The notes: generated by a model not told the origin, from the letters alone. DNA of 64,000 nucleotides from Ascarosepion bandense (GCA_037127315.1 JBBBDQ010001294.1:1895001-1959000); one strand, 5' to 3'; positions 32,546-42,880 are shown, numbered from the stretch's first letter. Program-made: numbers and translations.

Positions 32546-33030
32546 AGTTCCATAGAATGCCAAGGTATTGGAATTCAATAAACAAAATTCTGTTAATAAA
32601 AAACAAAAAAAGTTAAAGATTTTTCCCTCCCCACCTGAAATTATCCCTGGGGTCAGAGAATTTCCCTCTGGTTGAGAAACACTGCATTATCAGATCCATC
32701 GTAATTACATTTAACAGAATTGTCTTCTAAAGTATTTAGCACATGAATTATATACCATATTTTCACTGATTAATCATTCAGGATTTGATTATATGACAAC
32801 AATTCACAAAATTTGCATCAGAAAAATGTTTAATATATGAATTGATAATAAATAAGAGAATGTAATGAAGTATTTATTTATTTCCACAATTAAAATAATA
32901 ACTTTTGTATAAATACCCAATCTCAGGTAAAAAAAGAAATATTAACAATAGCTAAAAGTAAGCTATTCTTATACAGTCTTCATATGACTGCTGTATATAT
33001 TCTTATACTATATATACTTTTATGCAATCT

Positions 33031-33031
33031 G

Positions 33032-33080
<49 letters not shown>
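33031..33080. repeat. (TA)n microsatellite
   Basis: About 25 TA units. A Tc1-type MITE lies immediately downstream. Confidence 0.95.
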
Positions 33081-33081
<1 letters not shown>

Positions 33082-33083
33082 TA

Positions 33084-33440
33084 CTGGTCATAATTATTAG
33101 GCCACCCCTGTGTTTTAAAAAAAATGATGTATTTCATACTATTTTTTAGTATTTATTGACAAGTGTATAATTGTAAATGAAAATGAATGGTTCTTTTGTT
33201 AATACTGCACAATAACATGTGTATCAAATGAATTTAAAAATATTTAATAATTACCTATATTGCAGTTTCATCAATGAAAGAATGAAAGAAATTTAGGGTG
33301 ATTCGGGTGAGTTCATCTTTGCTTTCTTGCCTTGTAAAATTTTGCAAAGTAATAATAACAAATAACCATTCTATTTTCATTTGGTAATAAATACTAAAAA
33401 TAGTATGAAATACACACAAAAATTTTCTTTTCATGGCCAG
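33084..33440. mobile_element. Tc1/mariner-type MITE, 357 bp
   Basis: Inverted ends ctggtcataattattaggcc and (reversed) ctggccatgaaaagaaaatt start similarly. The arms remain complementary for over 100 bp (shared tgatgtatttcatac and ttagtatttatt). TA flanks both ends (33082-33083 and 33441-33442), as expected for Tc1/mariner insertion. No ORF. Confidence 0.75.
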
Positions 33441-33474
33441 TATTGTTTATATATATATATATATTGTATCGAGG

Positions 33475-34012
33475 GAGCAGATAATTTTCTAAACATATAC
33501 TGTTAAACTTAACAAACAACGAATGTCTATTACTTTTAATCATGAGCTGTTCTAAACATCATTTTTTTGCTTTAATTTCAGGTGAAAATAAAGACAAAAT
33601 TATCTAACATCTGGATAATTTTTTATTATGTCGGCTCTAAGCTCTTGGCTGACATAAGCCATCTTCAGAGAGGCCACAGGGATGTTAGCATAAATACATC
33701 TACCATCAAAGATGATTTTATCTTGTGTTGACATAAAACATTGCTAAGCAACAACAACAGTCACTGAAATAGCAGATGCAGTTCGCTAATTTGTAATGCA
33801 GTTCTATGACATCACACTGTGTGAGAGACTGAAATGTCAACAGAACCACATGTCTGAATGCAATGCAATGCGTTATGACCAGATCAAAATGTTATTTCAT
33901 TAAGTGAGGGTTGTTTTAATTTAATGTAAATGGCCTCCAATATCTGAAGGTTCTTTTTACTGTCTGTATGAGTAAGTATTATTATTGTGTTATTGACTAA
34001 AATATGTCACAT
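33475..34012 (-). mobile_element. Penelope-like element 3' region
   Basis: Matches the 3' untranslated part and last codons of the PLE at 36310-37140: ggcctccaatatctg, agaggcc...catcttcag, and aatcatgagctgttctaaac near the end. The 5' side stops at 34012. Confidence 0.75.
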
Positions 34013-34015
34013 TTA

Positions 34016-34411
34016 GATCTGGTCATAACACAGTGCATTGCATTCAGACATGTGGTTCTGTTGACATTTCAGTCTATCGTGCAGTGTGATATCATAGAAC
34101 TGCATTACAAATTAACAAACTGCATCTGCTATTGGTGACTGTTGTCGTTGATTAGCATAGCAATGTTTCATCTCAACACAAGATAAGATCATCTTTGATG
34201 GTGGATGTATTTATGTTAACGTCCCTGTGGCCTCTCTGAAGATGGCTCATATGGGCCAAGAGCTTGGAGCCAACATAATAAAAAGTATTCAAATGTTGGA
34301 CAATTTTTATCTTTATTTTAACTTGAAATTAAAGTGAAAATACGATGTTTAGAATGGTTCATGATTAAACATAATAGACATTCATTGTCTGTTATGTTTA
34401 ACAATATATTT
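34016..34411 (+). mobile_element. Penelope-like 3' region, inverted partner
   Basis: Reverse complement of 33494-33885 with moderate divergence. It starts within 4 bp of the end of the minus copy, giving a head-to-head pair. It ends in the aatatatttatatata tract. Confidence 0.8.
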
Positions 34412-34429
34412 ATATATATATGTATATTC

Positions 34430-34760
34430 TAATGTGATCTGGCATATATATTATGCTATCTGCTATATATTATTCTTATACCACCTGCTATATATATTCT
34501 TATACCATTTTCTATATATATTCTTAATACTATCTGCTATATATTTCTTATAAAATCTGATCTATACATATTCTAATACCATCTGCAATATATAGTTTTA
34601 TGCTACTGCTATATATATTATTATACCATCTGCAATATATATATTCTTATAGCACTTACTAAATATATTCTTATACCACCTGCTATGTATATTCTTATAC
34701 TAGCTGCTACATATATTTTTATGGCATCTGTGATATGTATTTTTTTAATGACACCTAATA
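34430..34760 (+). repeat. Minisatellite, about 24-28 bp unit (first block)
   Basis: Variants of tataccatctgctatatata + ttctta repeat about 12 times. The same unit continues at 35090-35850 after an intervening PLE-like segment. Confidence 0.85.
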
Positions 34761-34789
34761 CATATGTATATGTATATATAAAAACTGCT

Positions 34790-35075
34790 AAAAAGTTGTA
34801 AGTTTAAAAATGTATTTTTTTGACAGTATTTGTTTATTTCTATTATTATATTTTATATTTCAGACCGTCCTCGGTCCTTCATCAGAAACAAATGATTTTA
34901 AAATTTAAATTAGAAATGTATTTCGCGAGAGTGTTCGTGGAGAGAGATTGTTTACAACACGTGGTGCAGAAAGCGACAGATTTTTATTTTTTATTTTTTT
35001 AAAAAATATTTGTAAATGTAAACCTATCTTTAATAATACTTATAAATTTTGTTTTAGAGAAAATTTTTTTAATTG
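34790..35075 (-). mobile_element. PLE-like 3' end with hammerhead-like core
   Basis: On the minus strand ctgatga (34885-34879), a hairpin-forming ggaccgaggacggtct, and gaaa (34861-34858) appear in hammerhead order. There is one extra base before stem II, and stem I pairing is poor next to the core. The element splits the minisatellite, so it is a later insertion. Assignment to PLEs is by analogy. Confidence 0.4.
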
Positions 35076-35089
35076 TATATATATATATA

Positions 35090-35237
35090 TATATATATAT
35101 TCTTGTACCACCCACTATATATATACTTACATAATCTGCTATCTATATTCTTATGCAATCTGCTATATAGATTCTATACCACATGCTATGTATATTCTTA
35201 TACTGCCTGCTATATATATTGTTAGGCCATCTGACTG

Positions 35238-35286
<49 letters not shown>

Positions 35287-35855
35287 TATATATATATATT
35301 TTTTTTTTTAATCCCATTTGCTAGATATATCCTTATGCCACCTACTTTAAATATTATACCATCAGCTATATATATTCTTTTACTACTTGCTATATATGAC
35401 ATTTTTTATATATATTCTAATGCACTCTGCTAAATATATTTTTATGTATTTTGCTCTATATATTTTTCCTGACACCTATGTATATTCTTCTACCAAATGC
35501 TATATTCTTATAATACATGCTATATATATTCTTATGTATTCTGCTATATATATTCTTATACTACCTGCTACGTATATTCTTGTACAACTTGCTACATAAA
35601 TTTTATACTATCTACTATATATACTGTTATACTACCCACTATATGTATTCTTACATAACTTGCTACATATATTCGTATATCATCTACTATATACATTGTT
35701 ATACTATCTGTTATTCTTATACAACCTTCTATATATATATTCTTATGTCTTATGCCATGTTCTATATATATATATCTAATGCCATCTATATATATTCTGA
35801 TACCATCTGCTATGTATATTCTTATGTCATCAGATATAATATATATATATATTCT
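35090..35855 (+). repeat. Minisatellite, second block, with (CA)n
   Basis: About 25 variants of the 24-28 bp ctatatatattcttata unit. A (CA)n tract lies at 35239-35284. The ORFs with YSYTTCYIY-like repeats are artefacts. Confidence 0.88.
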
Positions 35856-35915
35856 TCAATTCATGTGGTGTCTTCAGGTGGTTTACAATAACTGATTTTA
35901 TCTTTTTTTTAATAC
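35856..35915 (-). mobile_element. Truncated copy of the 22.15-kb ribozyme region
   Basis: Minus strand aaaatcagttattgtaaacc + acctgaagacaccac matches the 5' half of the hammerhead candidate at 22151-22212, then diverges after stem II. Confidence 0.65.
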
Positions 35916-36278
35916 AGGGCATACATAAACTCTGAAGTCTATTTTTTTATCTCCATAGATTAAAATTGGTTGTGTCAAAAGAAGAAAGAATTGCTTTCTT
36001 TTCCTGAAATCTGCTAAAGGAGAAGGTGTACTCAATGAAAATCACAGATGCAGCATATTTGATTAAACGCATAAGGAGTAAATTTGTTAAAATTGACAAT
36101 AATATGGGGTTATTGCCTCATATTCACATGAATCATGCAAAGCGCATCAACATTTGCATCACAAATGATGGAAATCATATTGAAGATGTTATCTCTTAAT
36201 ATCCAGTTCAACTATATCTTGAAAATGTCATTTCTTAAAAATATGTATTTTTGCTTATGTGTTCAAACTTTAGGGATA

Positions 36279-36309
<31 letters not shown>

Positions 36310-36318
<9 letters not shown>

Positions 36319-37140
36319 TATCGAGGCAGCAAGTAATTTTCTAAACATATGCTATTAAATATAAGAGACAATGAATGTCTATTATGTTTAATCATGAGCC
36401 ATTCTAAACGTCGTATTTTTGCTTTAATTTCAGTTGAAAATAAAGACAAAAATTCTCCAACATTTGGATAATTATTTATTGGTTTTCTTCTAAGCTTTCG
36501 GCTCACATGATCCATCTTCAGAGAGGTTGTTTAAACTGAAATATTATAACATCCACCATCACCAACAATTTTATTTTGTGTTGACTCCGCTTGGCAATGG
36601 CAATAGTTACCAAAATAATAAACACAGTTCTTAAGTTTGCGATGCGGTTTTATGACGTCACACCGCGGGATAGCGCGAAATGACAACAAAACCATGCAGT
36701 CAAATACAATGTAATATGTTATTTCCTGTTTTAAAGTTGATTTTATTGAGTGTTGGTTGTTTTGATTTGATGTACATGGCCTCCAATATCTGCAGGTTCC
36801 TCTTACTGTGTGTATGAGTAAGGATCACCGTATTGTTGACCAAAATCTGTCTGATATTACCTACATGTTTATGTTTTTCAGAGAAATGTTGTTTAATAGT
36901 ACTCTGATCAGAAAGATGACATGTAAGTCTACGGGAGAGTGTGGTTGTAGTAAAACCAATATATGTACTAGGTTTTTGATTAGTATCAGAGATGCAATCT
37001 CTGAATGGGCATGTAAATTGGTACACTACATTGGTTTTTTGTAGAGAATTTAGTTTAGTGCTTGTTGGGTTATTATAGACTATGAGGTCAATTGTTTTAA
37101 ACTTTTTATAATATATAATGAGCTTAATTTGATTATTACT
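36310..37140 (-). mobile_element. Penelope-like element, 3' part
   Basis: Coding remnant 37140-36700 followed by a 3' region to 36310 shared with 33475-34012 and 34016-34411. A hammerhead-like string ctgaagatggatcatgtgag + ccgaaag lies near 36515-36487. A TA microsatellite bounds each side. Confidence 0.78.
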
Positions 37141-37224
37141 TATAATATATATATATATATCTATATATATATATATATATAATTTTTTATTTGGCCAACA
37201 ACACTGCTTTTCTCCATGTTTCAT
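36700..37224 (-). CDS. PLE GIY-YIG endonuclease fragment
   Basis: 174 codons, of which about the first 30 come from a TA tract and neighbouring repeat. The conserved part has IKLIIYYKKFKTIDLIVYNN, TNVVYQFTCPFRDC (zinc-like cysteines), YIGFTTTTLSRRLTCHLSD (the YIG half of GIY-YIG with its Arg) and ILEAMYIKSKQPTLN with the catalytic-region Glu. Family knowledge: the domain nicks DNA for RT priming. The RT domain is absent, so the element is 5'-truncated. Intact over about 140 codons. A different PLE group (Penelope/Poseidon-like) from the YRDDGL element at 20-21.7 kb. Confidence 0.85.
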   Translation of the reverse strand: MKHGEKQCCWPNKKLYIYIYIDIYIYIISNNQIKLIIYYKKFKTIDLIVYNNPTSTKLNSLQKTNVVYQFTCPFRDCISDTNQKPSTYIGFTTTTLSRRLTCHLSDQSTIKQHFSEKHKHVGNIRQILVNNTVILTHTHSKRNLQILEAMYIKSKQPTLNKINFKTGNNILHCI

Positions 37225-37440
37225 TTAAAATGATTATCAAGGTTCTGCGATTAAATTTTTTATTTAATTTATCTTGCATCTTTATAATTTTTTTCTTTTC
37301 TGGACATAAGTTATGTAGAAGTTGTCCAAATGTTCTGTATACTCAAGCACTTTTGGCTATAATTTTAGCCATTATCAAGAAGGATTTTATTTTTACTTTT
37401 AACTGAATGTAGCGAATTTTTTCATGTATGTAACTAGAGT
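37190..37440 (-). mobile_element. Another PLE-like 3' end
   Basis: Minus strand cttgataatggctaaaatta + tagccaaaagtgcttgag resembles the conserved terminal motif (ctgatgatggct...agccgaaa) of PLE ends. A related terminus lies at 40345-40400. Confidence 0.5.
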
Positions 37441-37504
37441 TATAGTCACAGGCAAACGCAATAACTTCTCTACTACAACTTTTCGTTTACATATATGAAC
37501 TCCC

Positions 37505-37546
<42 letters not shown>
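37505..37546. repeat. (CTAT)n microsatellite
   Basis: About 10 CTAT units. Confidence 0.97.
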
Positions 37547-37949
37547 GTCCAAATGAGTAAGGAACGAAGAAAATATTTTCAACGTTCAAAACATTAATTT
37601 AAAACAGTGCTCAATATATCTTTCATCTTGTTTCTTTCTCTTTTGTTTTCCCCTTTGCTTTTTATTTCCTCTGTGTCCTTCTCTTTCCTTTTGCTTTCCC
37701 CTTTTTAATTTCTCTTTTTACTTTCTCATCTTTTCTAGCCTCTTTCTTTTTCCTCTCTTTTTTAATATCTTTTACCTTGTATGAAAAGTTTTCCAAAAAT
37801 AAAAGGCAGTGAGTTTTTAAATTTTCTTTTTAAAAATAACGTTTATTACCCTCATTATTAACTACTTGATGAGACATTGTTCTTTCAATGTCAAAACAAA
37901 ATGTACATTTTATAGTAGATTGTAGTTTGTGCATGTTCTAAAGTATAAT

Positions 37950-37955
<6 letters not shown>
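37547..37955. other. Pyrimidine-rich spacer, no gene recognised
   Basis: Contains a T/C-rich block (37.62-37.78 kb). Nothing else recognised. Confidence 0.4.
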
Positions 37956-37956
<1 letters not shown>

Positions 37957-37989
<33 letters not shown>

Positions 37990-38051
37990 AACATATATAT
38001 ATATATATACACGCACACAAACACACACACACATATATATATACACAAGCT

Positions 38052-38125
<74 letters not shown>
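37957..38125. repeat. Compound (TA)n/(CA)n microsatellite
   Basis: TA, CA, TA tracts in alternation up to the edge of the Tc1/mariner remnant. Confidence 0.95.
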
Positions 38126-38126
<1 letters not shown>

Positions 38127-38127
<1 letters not shown>

Positions 38128-38691
38128 AGGTGCAATGGATGAATTGTTATCTAAATTACACAAAATGAAAATAACACTGACATCTCATTTGAAAGATATA
38201 TATGCCAAAACTACACAAAAATATTTTTGAATACTAAAAGGTAAATTTATTCAATAAAATCACCATTGGCTTCAAACAGGTGACTTCAGAATCTCCTGCA
38301 ACTCTTTTGGAAGATCTCCTTGCTTAAGTTGGTGAATGCTGCTAATATCCTTGCCTTCAGAAGTTTTGTTGGTCTCTTGCTCAACTGCACCCCTACATAA
38401 TAATCAAGGGGATTACATTCTGGAGAGTTAGGTGGACAGATGTAAGGGGTGATATGGTCACATATATTGTTTGACAGGTGTGACTGTGTTCCTCTTCTTG
38501 TGTGGTATGGTGCAGTCCTTTGGCTAGACAGAGGTTCTACCAGTAGCCACCCTCTTGACCAAGGGCAGCAGTATCTCTTCAGGGTACTTAGTGTAGGCCT
38601 CCAAGTTAAGTCTGAGGTACTGTGGGAAGATAAATGGAGGCATGAACTCACCATCACAAGTGATTGCTCAAAATTCTTTCATAATCAACAT
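38127..38691 (-). pseudogene. Tc1/mariner transposase C-terminus, truncated
   Basis: Minus strand carries ICPPNSPECNPLDYYV (the N-P-L-D-Y context of the third catalytic acid region) and TKLLKARILAAFTNLSKE, then CRRF. Frame changes upstream give EILLPLVKR. The likely terminus follows a TA tract at 38127 (caaggtgcaatggatgaatt). The upstream transposase part is missing because the LINE at 38692 lies there. Inactive. Confidence 0.75.
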
Positions 38692-39505
38692 TCTTCTTCT
38701 TCTATGTGCTCTGTCCCTTCAGGACGTAGGCGATCATGGATCTCCACGTCTCTCTATCCCTTGTGGCTCTTGGTATGTTTGCTCCTGTTGCTCCTGGCAA
38801 CCCCCGTTCCGTCATCCACCTGATCAGACCCTGCAAATATGTTATCCGCTGCCTTCCTCTGTCTCTCCTTCCTTCTATCTGTCCAGTCAGTATCAGGTTC
38901 TCCAGGCTCTCCTTCCTCATTGCATGTCCCAGGAACTTCAGTTGTCTCTTCCTGATGCTCAGCATCAATTTTGTTTTTGTTGCCATTCTTTCTAACACTT
39001 CGTTGTTGCTTGTATGCTCAGTCCACGATATCCGTAGCATCCTTCTGTAGAACCACATTTCGGCCGCTTCCAGTTTTGTCCTCATTTTCGATGATATTGT
39101 CCAGCATTCACAGCCGTATTGAAGAACTGACATCACGTAGCAGTCTAGCACTCTTTTCTTCGTTTCTATTGAGATCTTCCTGTGTGTTAGTATTTTGCTC
39201 ATCTTCTGGAACGCGTCCTTTGCCATGCCAATTCGCCTTCGGATCTCCGTGTCGCACTTTCCATCTCCTGTTAGAACACTTCCTAGGTACTTAAATTCTT
39301 GGACTTGTTTGATTCTGTTATCCCCCACCTGTATTTGGCATTTTGGGTTGTATCTTTTGCTGATGACCATGCACTCAGTTTTCTTAAAGTTTATTTGTAG
39401 TCCCTTTTTGTCACTCTCCACTGCTACTTTCTGTATGAGATCTTGCAGTTTCCTTTCCGTGTCCGCAATCAGTACTGTATCGTCCGTGTATCTTAGACAC
39501 ATCTA
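38692..39505 (-). mobile_element. 5'-truncated RTE-like LINE
   Basis: Its 3' end is a short (GAA)n run (38692-38704 on the complement), and it begins at about 39505 within the RT domain. It interrupts the Tc1/mariner remnant. Related decayed copies lie at 13285, 53940 and 63596. Confidence 0.85.
38702..39502 (-). CDS. LINE reverse transcriptase C-terminal half
   Basis: 266 codons without a stop. The ORF begins in RT motif C, RYTDDTVLIADTE (residues 4-16, catalytic DD at 7-8). It continues with LQINFKKTECMVISK, the VQEFKYLGSVLTGDG block (motif D/E region), VMSVLQYGCECWTISSKM, then MWFYRRMLRISWTEHTSNNE, IRKRQLKFLGHAMRKES and a basic tail with GRQRITYL. This order is typical of RTE/endonuclease-reverse transcriptase LINEs of animals. 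The endonuclease, fingers and palm motifs A-B are missing, so it cannot retrotranspose; the open frame indicates recent truncation. The Met is internal, not a real start. Confidence 0.9.
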   Translation of the reverse strand: MCLRYTDDTVLIADTERKLQDLIQKVAVESDKKGLQINFKKTECMVISKRYNPKCQIQVGDNRIKQVQEFKYLGSVLTGDGKCDTEIRRRIGMAKDAFQKMSKILTHRKISIETKKRVLDCYVMSVLQYGCECWTISSKMRTKLEAAEMWFYRRMLRISWTEHTSNNEVLERMATKTKLMLSIRKRQLKFLGHAMRKESLENLILTGQIEGRRDRGRQRITYLQGLIRWMTERGLPGATGANIPRATRDRETWRSMIAYVLKGQST

Positions 39506-39726
39506 ACGCTTTCCTAATTCCCTCCTAAAATGTTCATTTTGGAGTTTCCAGTGCAAAGTACAAATTTCGAGTGGAGTGAACTGTGTTATGGTGTTCTTTT
39601 TCTCATAGATATTGCCCAACTGACCCTACTATACAGTACAGTTAACAAAATCAAAAACTATCAACATGCATGCATTAAATTAAAAATATAAAATACCTGC
39701 AATTTACTCATTGCACACTGTATGCA
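39506..39726. other. No gene recognised
   Basis: Does not obviously resume the Tc1/mariner element. Confidence 0.35.
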
Positions 39727-39729
39727 CAC

Positions 39730-39782
<53 letters not shown>

Positions 39783-39945
39783 ATCCACATACAAGCCTGT
39801 TTTGCTGTATCACAGCTCATCAGTGTGGCCTGACATCCACTTGCCTTTGGCCGGGATCAAAACTTGGTGTCAGTCAGAGTCGCTAACCCCTAAGCCATAG
39901 GCACATGGAATCAGAGAAGGGAAATTTTAGTGTGTTATATATAAG
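39727..39945 (-). mobile_element. (CA)n/(TA)n then SINE family E
   Basis: Microsatellite to 39779. The SINE on the minus strand has A-box-like tggcttaggggtt and B-box-like agttttgatccc, then the agcaaaacaggcttgtatgt end shared with 27.1 kb. Confidence 0.65.
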
Positions 39946-39989
39946 CCGTGTATACACAGGCCTGTTACTGAAAGAACTCAATTCGTTAC

Positions 39990-40215
39990 TAAAGAGTTAT
40001 ATACACACGTATATACATATACATACAGATGTATATATGTATATATATACAAATATATATATACACATATATATGCATATATATGCACATATACATATAT
40101 AGATATATATATATATACACATATATGTACATATACATGTATACACACACACACACACATATATACACAAATTCAAACACACACAAACATACACACACGC
40201 ATATATGCATACATT
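39990..40215. repeat. Compound TA/CA/TATG microsatellite
   Basis: Interwoven TA, CA and TATG motifs. The cysteine/tyrosine ORFs on both strands are artefacts. Confidence 0.9.
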
Positions 40216-40269
40216 GATGCATATTTGGGAAGCAACCATTCTTTTACACATCTTTCATTGAATATAGCC

Positions 40270-40400
40270 AACAAGGATGATTTAATCATTCTTTTTTCTT
40301 TTACCATTTTTCAGTTTTTCAGGTGATAAGGAATATAAAAACTTTTTATTATTCCAAGCACTTTTGGCCAGTGCTTTAGCCATTCTCTGGGGCATTATAT
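40270..40400 (-). mobile_element. PLE-like 3' terminus
   Basis: Minus strand gagaatggctaaagcactgg + ccaaaagtgcttggaataat and aaaaagtttttatattcc, a recurring PLE terminal motif. Confidence 0.5.
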
Positions 40401-40591
40401 TAGTTATATTTTATCCCCGTGTCTTGTACTACATAGTAGTTTTACTGTGTGATGGTTCTTGGGGATGAAGGATTAAAAACAAAAACTCCAATCAATTTGA
40501 AATACAGTGTTAGTATTTTGCTTGTTTAAAAACTGGATACAAAAGTAACACAATGTTTAAAACTTAATAATATATGTTCCCTTTTTTAAAG

Positions 40592-40596
<5 letters not shown>

Positions 40597-40651
<55 letters not shown>

Positions 40652-40729
40652 AATTTATTTCTTTGAAGATTATTTTTAAAGAAATAAATAAAATATATCA
40701 GTTATTTATCTCTTCCATAACATTCTGTA

Positions 40730-40775
<46 letters not shown>
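40597..40775. repeat. (TA)n tracts
   Basis: Two tracts, 40597-40646 and 40737-40774. Confidence 0.95.
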
Positions 40776-40778
<3 letters not shown>

Positions 40779-40929
40779 TTAAAAACAGAATAGAGTTGTT
40801 CCAACAAGAGAAATTGGTATAGAATAAAAAGTCTGAGAAGTTGTGAACATTTTGTTTACAGAGTAAATTTATGCAATTAATTTACACTTTAAACAAAAGG
40901 TTCACATCTTGTTGTACTTTTATTATATA

Positions 40930-41130
40930 TATATATATAGTGTTAAAGTGTTAAATTGTGATAATATTTTGTCATAATTTTGTTGCTTTTTCAGTGGTTT
41001 TACTGATAAAATGTATTTTGGCAAGCAGATTTTTAATCATAAAGTGCATACTATCAGGTTGATGATATAGCATTGATAAGCACAAAGAGTTTGTCACTTT
41101 GTCACTTTAACTGAGCAGGCTTAAATATAT
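40930..41130 (+). repeat. Dispersed element related to 275-430 and 4.1 kb
   Basis: Contains tttggcaagcagattttt (as at 4193-4208), and cacaaagagtttgtcacttt with aactgagc (as at 285-310), in one place. Confidence 0.6.
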
Positions 41131-41329
41131 ATATATATATTGTAACTAAGTTGTTTAACTCATAGGTTTATTAACCTTTTGTTCATGCATTTACTTTTAT
41201 AAAGAGTGCTCGATACAAATGTAGAGTGCTATATATATATATATATAAAATATGCAAACATGTCCTGAAAAATATTTTGGGATAGGCAAATAAGATTATT
41301 TTTATCTTATCATGGATGTGCTTTGTAAT

Positions 41330-42630
41330 GTAATGGATATTGGCTCAGAAGGAGAAATCAGAGAGCCAAGTTCAAATTCCAGCTGAATTCATTGCATTCA
41401 CTTACTCATAAATACCTTTGGGAAAGGTATTAATCCATCTCTTCCCCCTACAACTATAGGTTGAATAGTAAGAAAGATTGCGTTCTAACCCTTAGTTAGC
41501 TATAAAGCTACCACAGAAAGAAATGACAAACTACTGTTGAAAAATCTCCCTTGTGGGGATACAGAACACCTGTATTAAAAGGGAGAGTTTAATGTGGAAT
41601 ATCCTGTCCCCAAAATACAGCACAAATTTCAAGAAAAGACAACGCAATAAGAAATGTTTGTATAAAATTAGAAAATAGTGTATTTAACAACATATATACA
41701 GAATAAACAATTTGTGTATTTTTTGTATAATATGTTTGGAGGAAAAAAATGTCTTTAAGATTTAAGTGAATGTGGCTTTGAACAAAAAAGCGTCTATGTT
41801 TTGCTGTCTGTAATTCAACAGAGTAGTAATGTTTGCTTCTTTCTTTTTTATGTGTCCGCTGCTAAGGAGGTGGAAAATGAAAAGGTCTATCAATTTAAAA
41901 TGAAAAAGAGAGTGTGCATTAGAAATCACCAAAGAGAGGGAAAAGGGTCAAATAGCAATAGTAGTAAGTGGCAGAATGTGTTTGTGTATAAAAAGATTAA
42001 TCAGTCTACTTAACTAATAAAATCTGTGTACATTTACCTTTTCCAGTCAGCAAGAGATGTAAAAATTATATGGGCCATTGAGGATATATTGTTGTTATTG
42101 TTATTGTTTTCCTTTCCTTCTTCTTCTCTTTTGTATCGGTTGAGTCAGCAATGGACCTGTCTGTTGGTTCTTTGGCCTCTCTGATCTCTGTGCCTTTCTG
42201 ACTGTCTTGACTGGTCAGGGGACGTCCTTAAGTAGTAAATCTGGTCATGTGACTGGCTCCTGGAGGATTCTTTTTCTTTAGGTTTGAAAAAACGTTTGAC
42301 TGATGAATTTTCTACTTCTTATCCAGTCAGAGTCCAGTATTTTGCTTTTCACACTGACTTGTGAAATTTACCTTGGTCTGGATCTTTCCAAAATATTTTC
42401 AGTCATGGTCTGGGTTTTTCCAAAATGCTTTTAGTCATTTGGATCCGATTTTGTGGGTATGCAATTTTACTTTGTGTGTTTTAGTTAACTCTTGGATGAT
42501 ATAGGATTTGTATCCTATAAAACATCTTAACAATAAAACTTTATATCCTATACCCTCCTAGTCAGTCATGGATCAAAATACACATGATTGGCCAAGTGTT
42601 TATCACATATGGCACTTAAGTGATTGACTA
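41330..42630 (+). mobile_element. SINE C split by about 1 kb insert
   Basis: The left part (41330-41551, ggctcagaaggagaaatcag to gaaaaatctccc) and right part (42558-42630, agtcagtcatggatc to cacttaagtgattgac) complete one SINE C when 41552-42557 is removed. Confidence 0.72.
41552..42557 (+). mobile_element. LTR-like insertion in a SINE, about 1.0 kb
   Basis: Starts near tgtggggatacagaacacct and has an aataaa 25 bp before its right end (42531). It lies precisely inside a SINE. Direct-repeat edges are ambiguous (ctccct / cctcct). The 70-codon ORF at 41801-42013 has a basic C-terminus and no recognisable family. A solo LTR is the best guess; other insertion types are possible. Confidence 0.4.
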
Positions 42631-42860
42631 TTCGTTGCATTCACTTATGCCCAAATACCCTTAGGAAAGCTATTAATCCATCTTGTCTCCCTCCAGTTAT
42701 GGGTTAAATAGCAGGATAGATTGGTTGGCAATAAGTCTACTAAATAAAGAAATGGCAACTTATTGTGGTAAAATCTTCTTCTTAGTCATGGTTAGAAAGA
42801 GACATGATCGCCAATGCATGTAAAAAGTATGGAAGTTAACTGACTGATTGACAATAGAAT
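42631..42860 (+). mobile_element. SINE family C, second adjacent copy
   Basis: Begins within the family at cgttgcattcacttatgccc and runs to the 3' end, with a diverged middle. The tRNA head is missing. Confidence 0.75.
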
Positions 42861-42880
42861 AATCTTGGCTTACAAGTAAA

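Larger units (their letters stand above)
31572..32684. mobile_element. Probable non-autonomous hAT element
   Basis: The left end cagtgattctcaaccttttt and right end (reversed) cagtgtttctcaaccagagg share 14 of the first 15 bases and match the CAGTGGTTCTCAACC terminal repeat of Tip100/Charlie-type hAT elements. Inside are a SINE C (31725-32005) and a 23-bp minisatellite. An 8-bp target duplication is not convincing (caatattt / cattatca). Confidence 0.55.
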
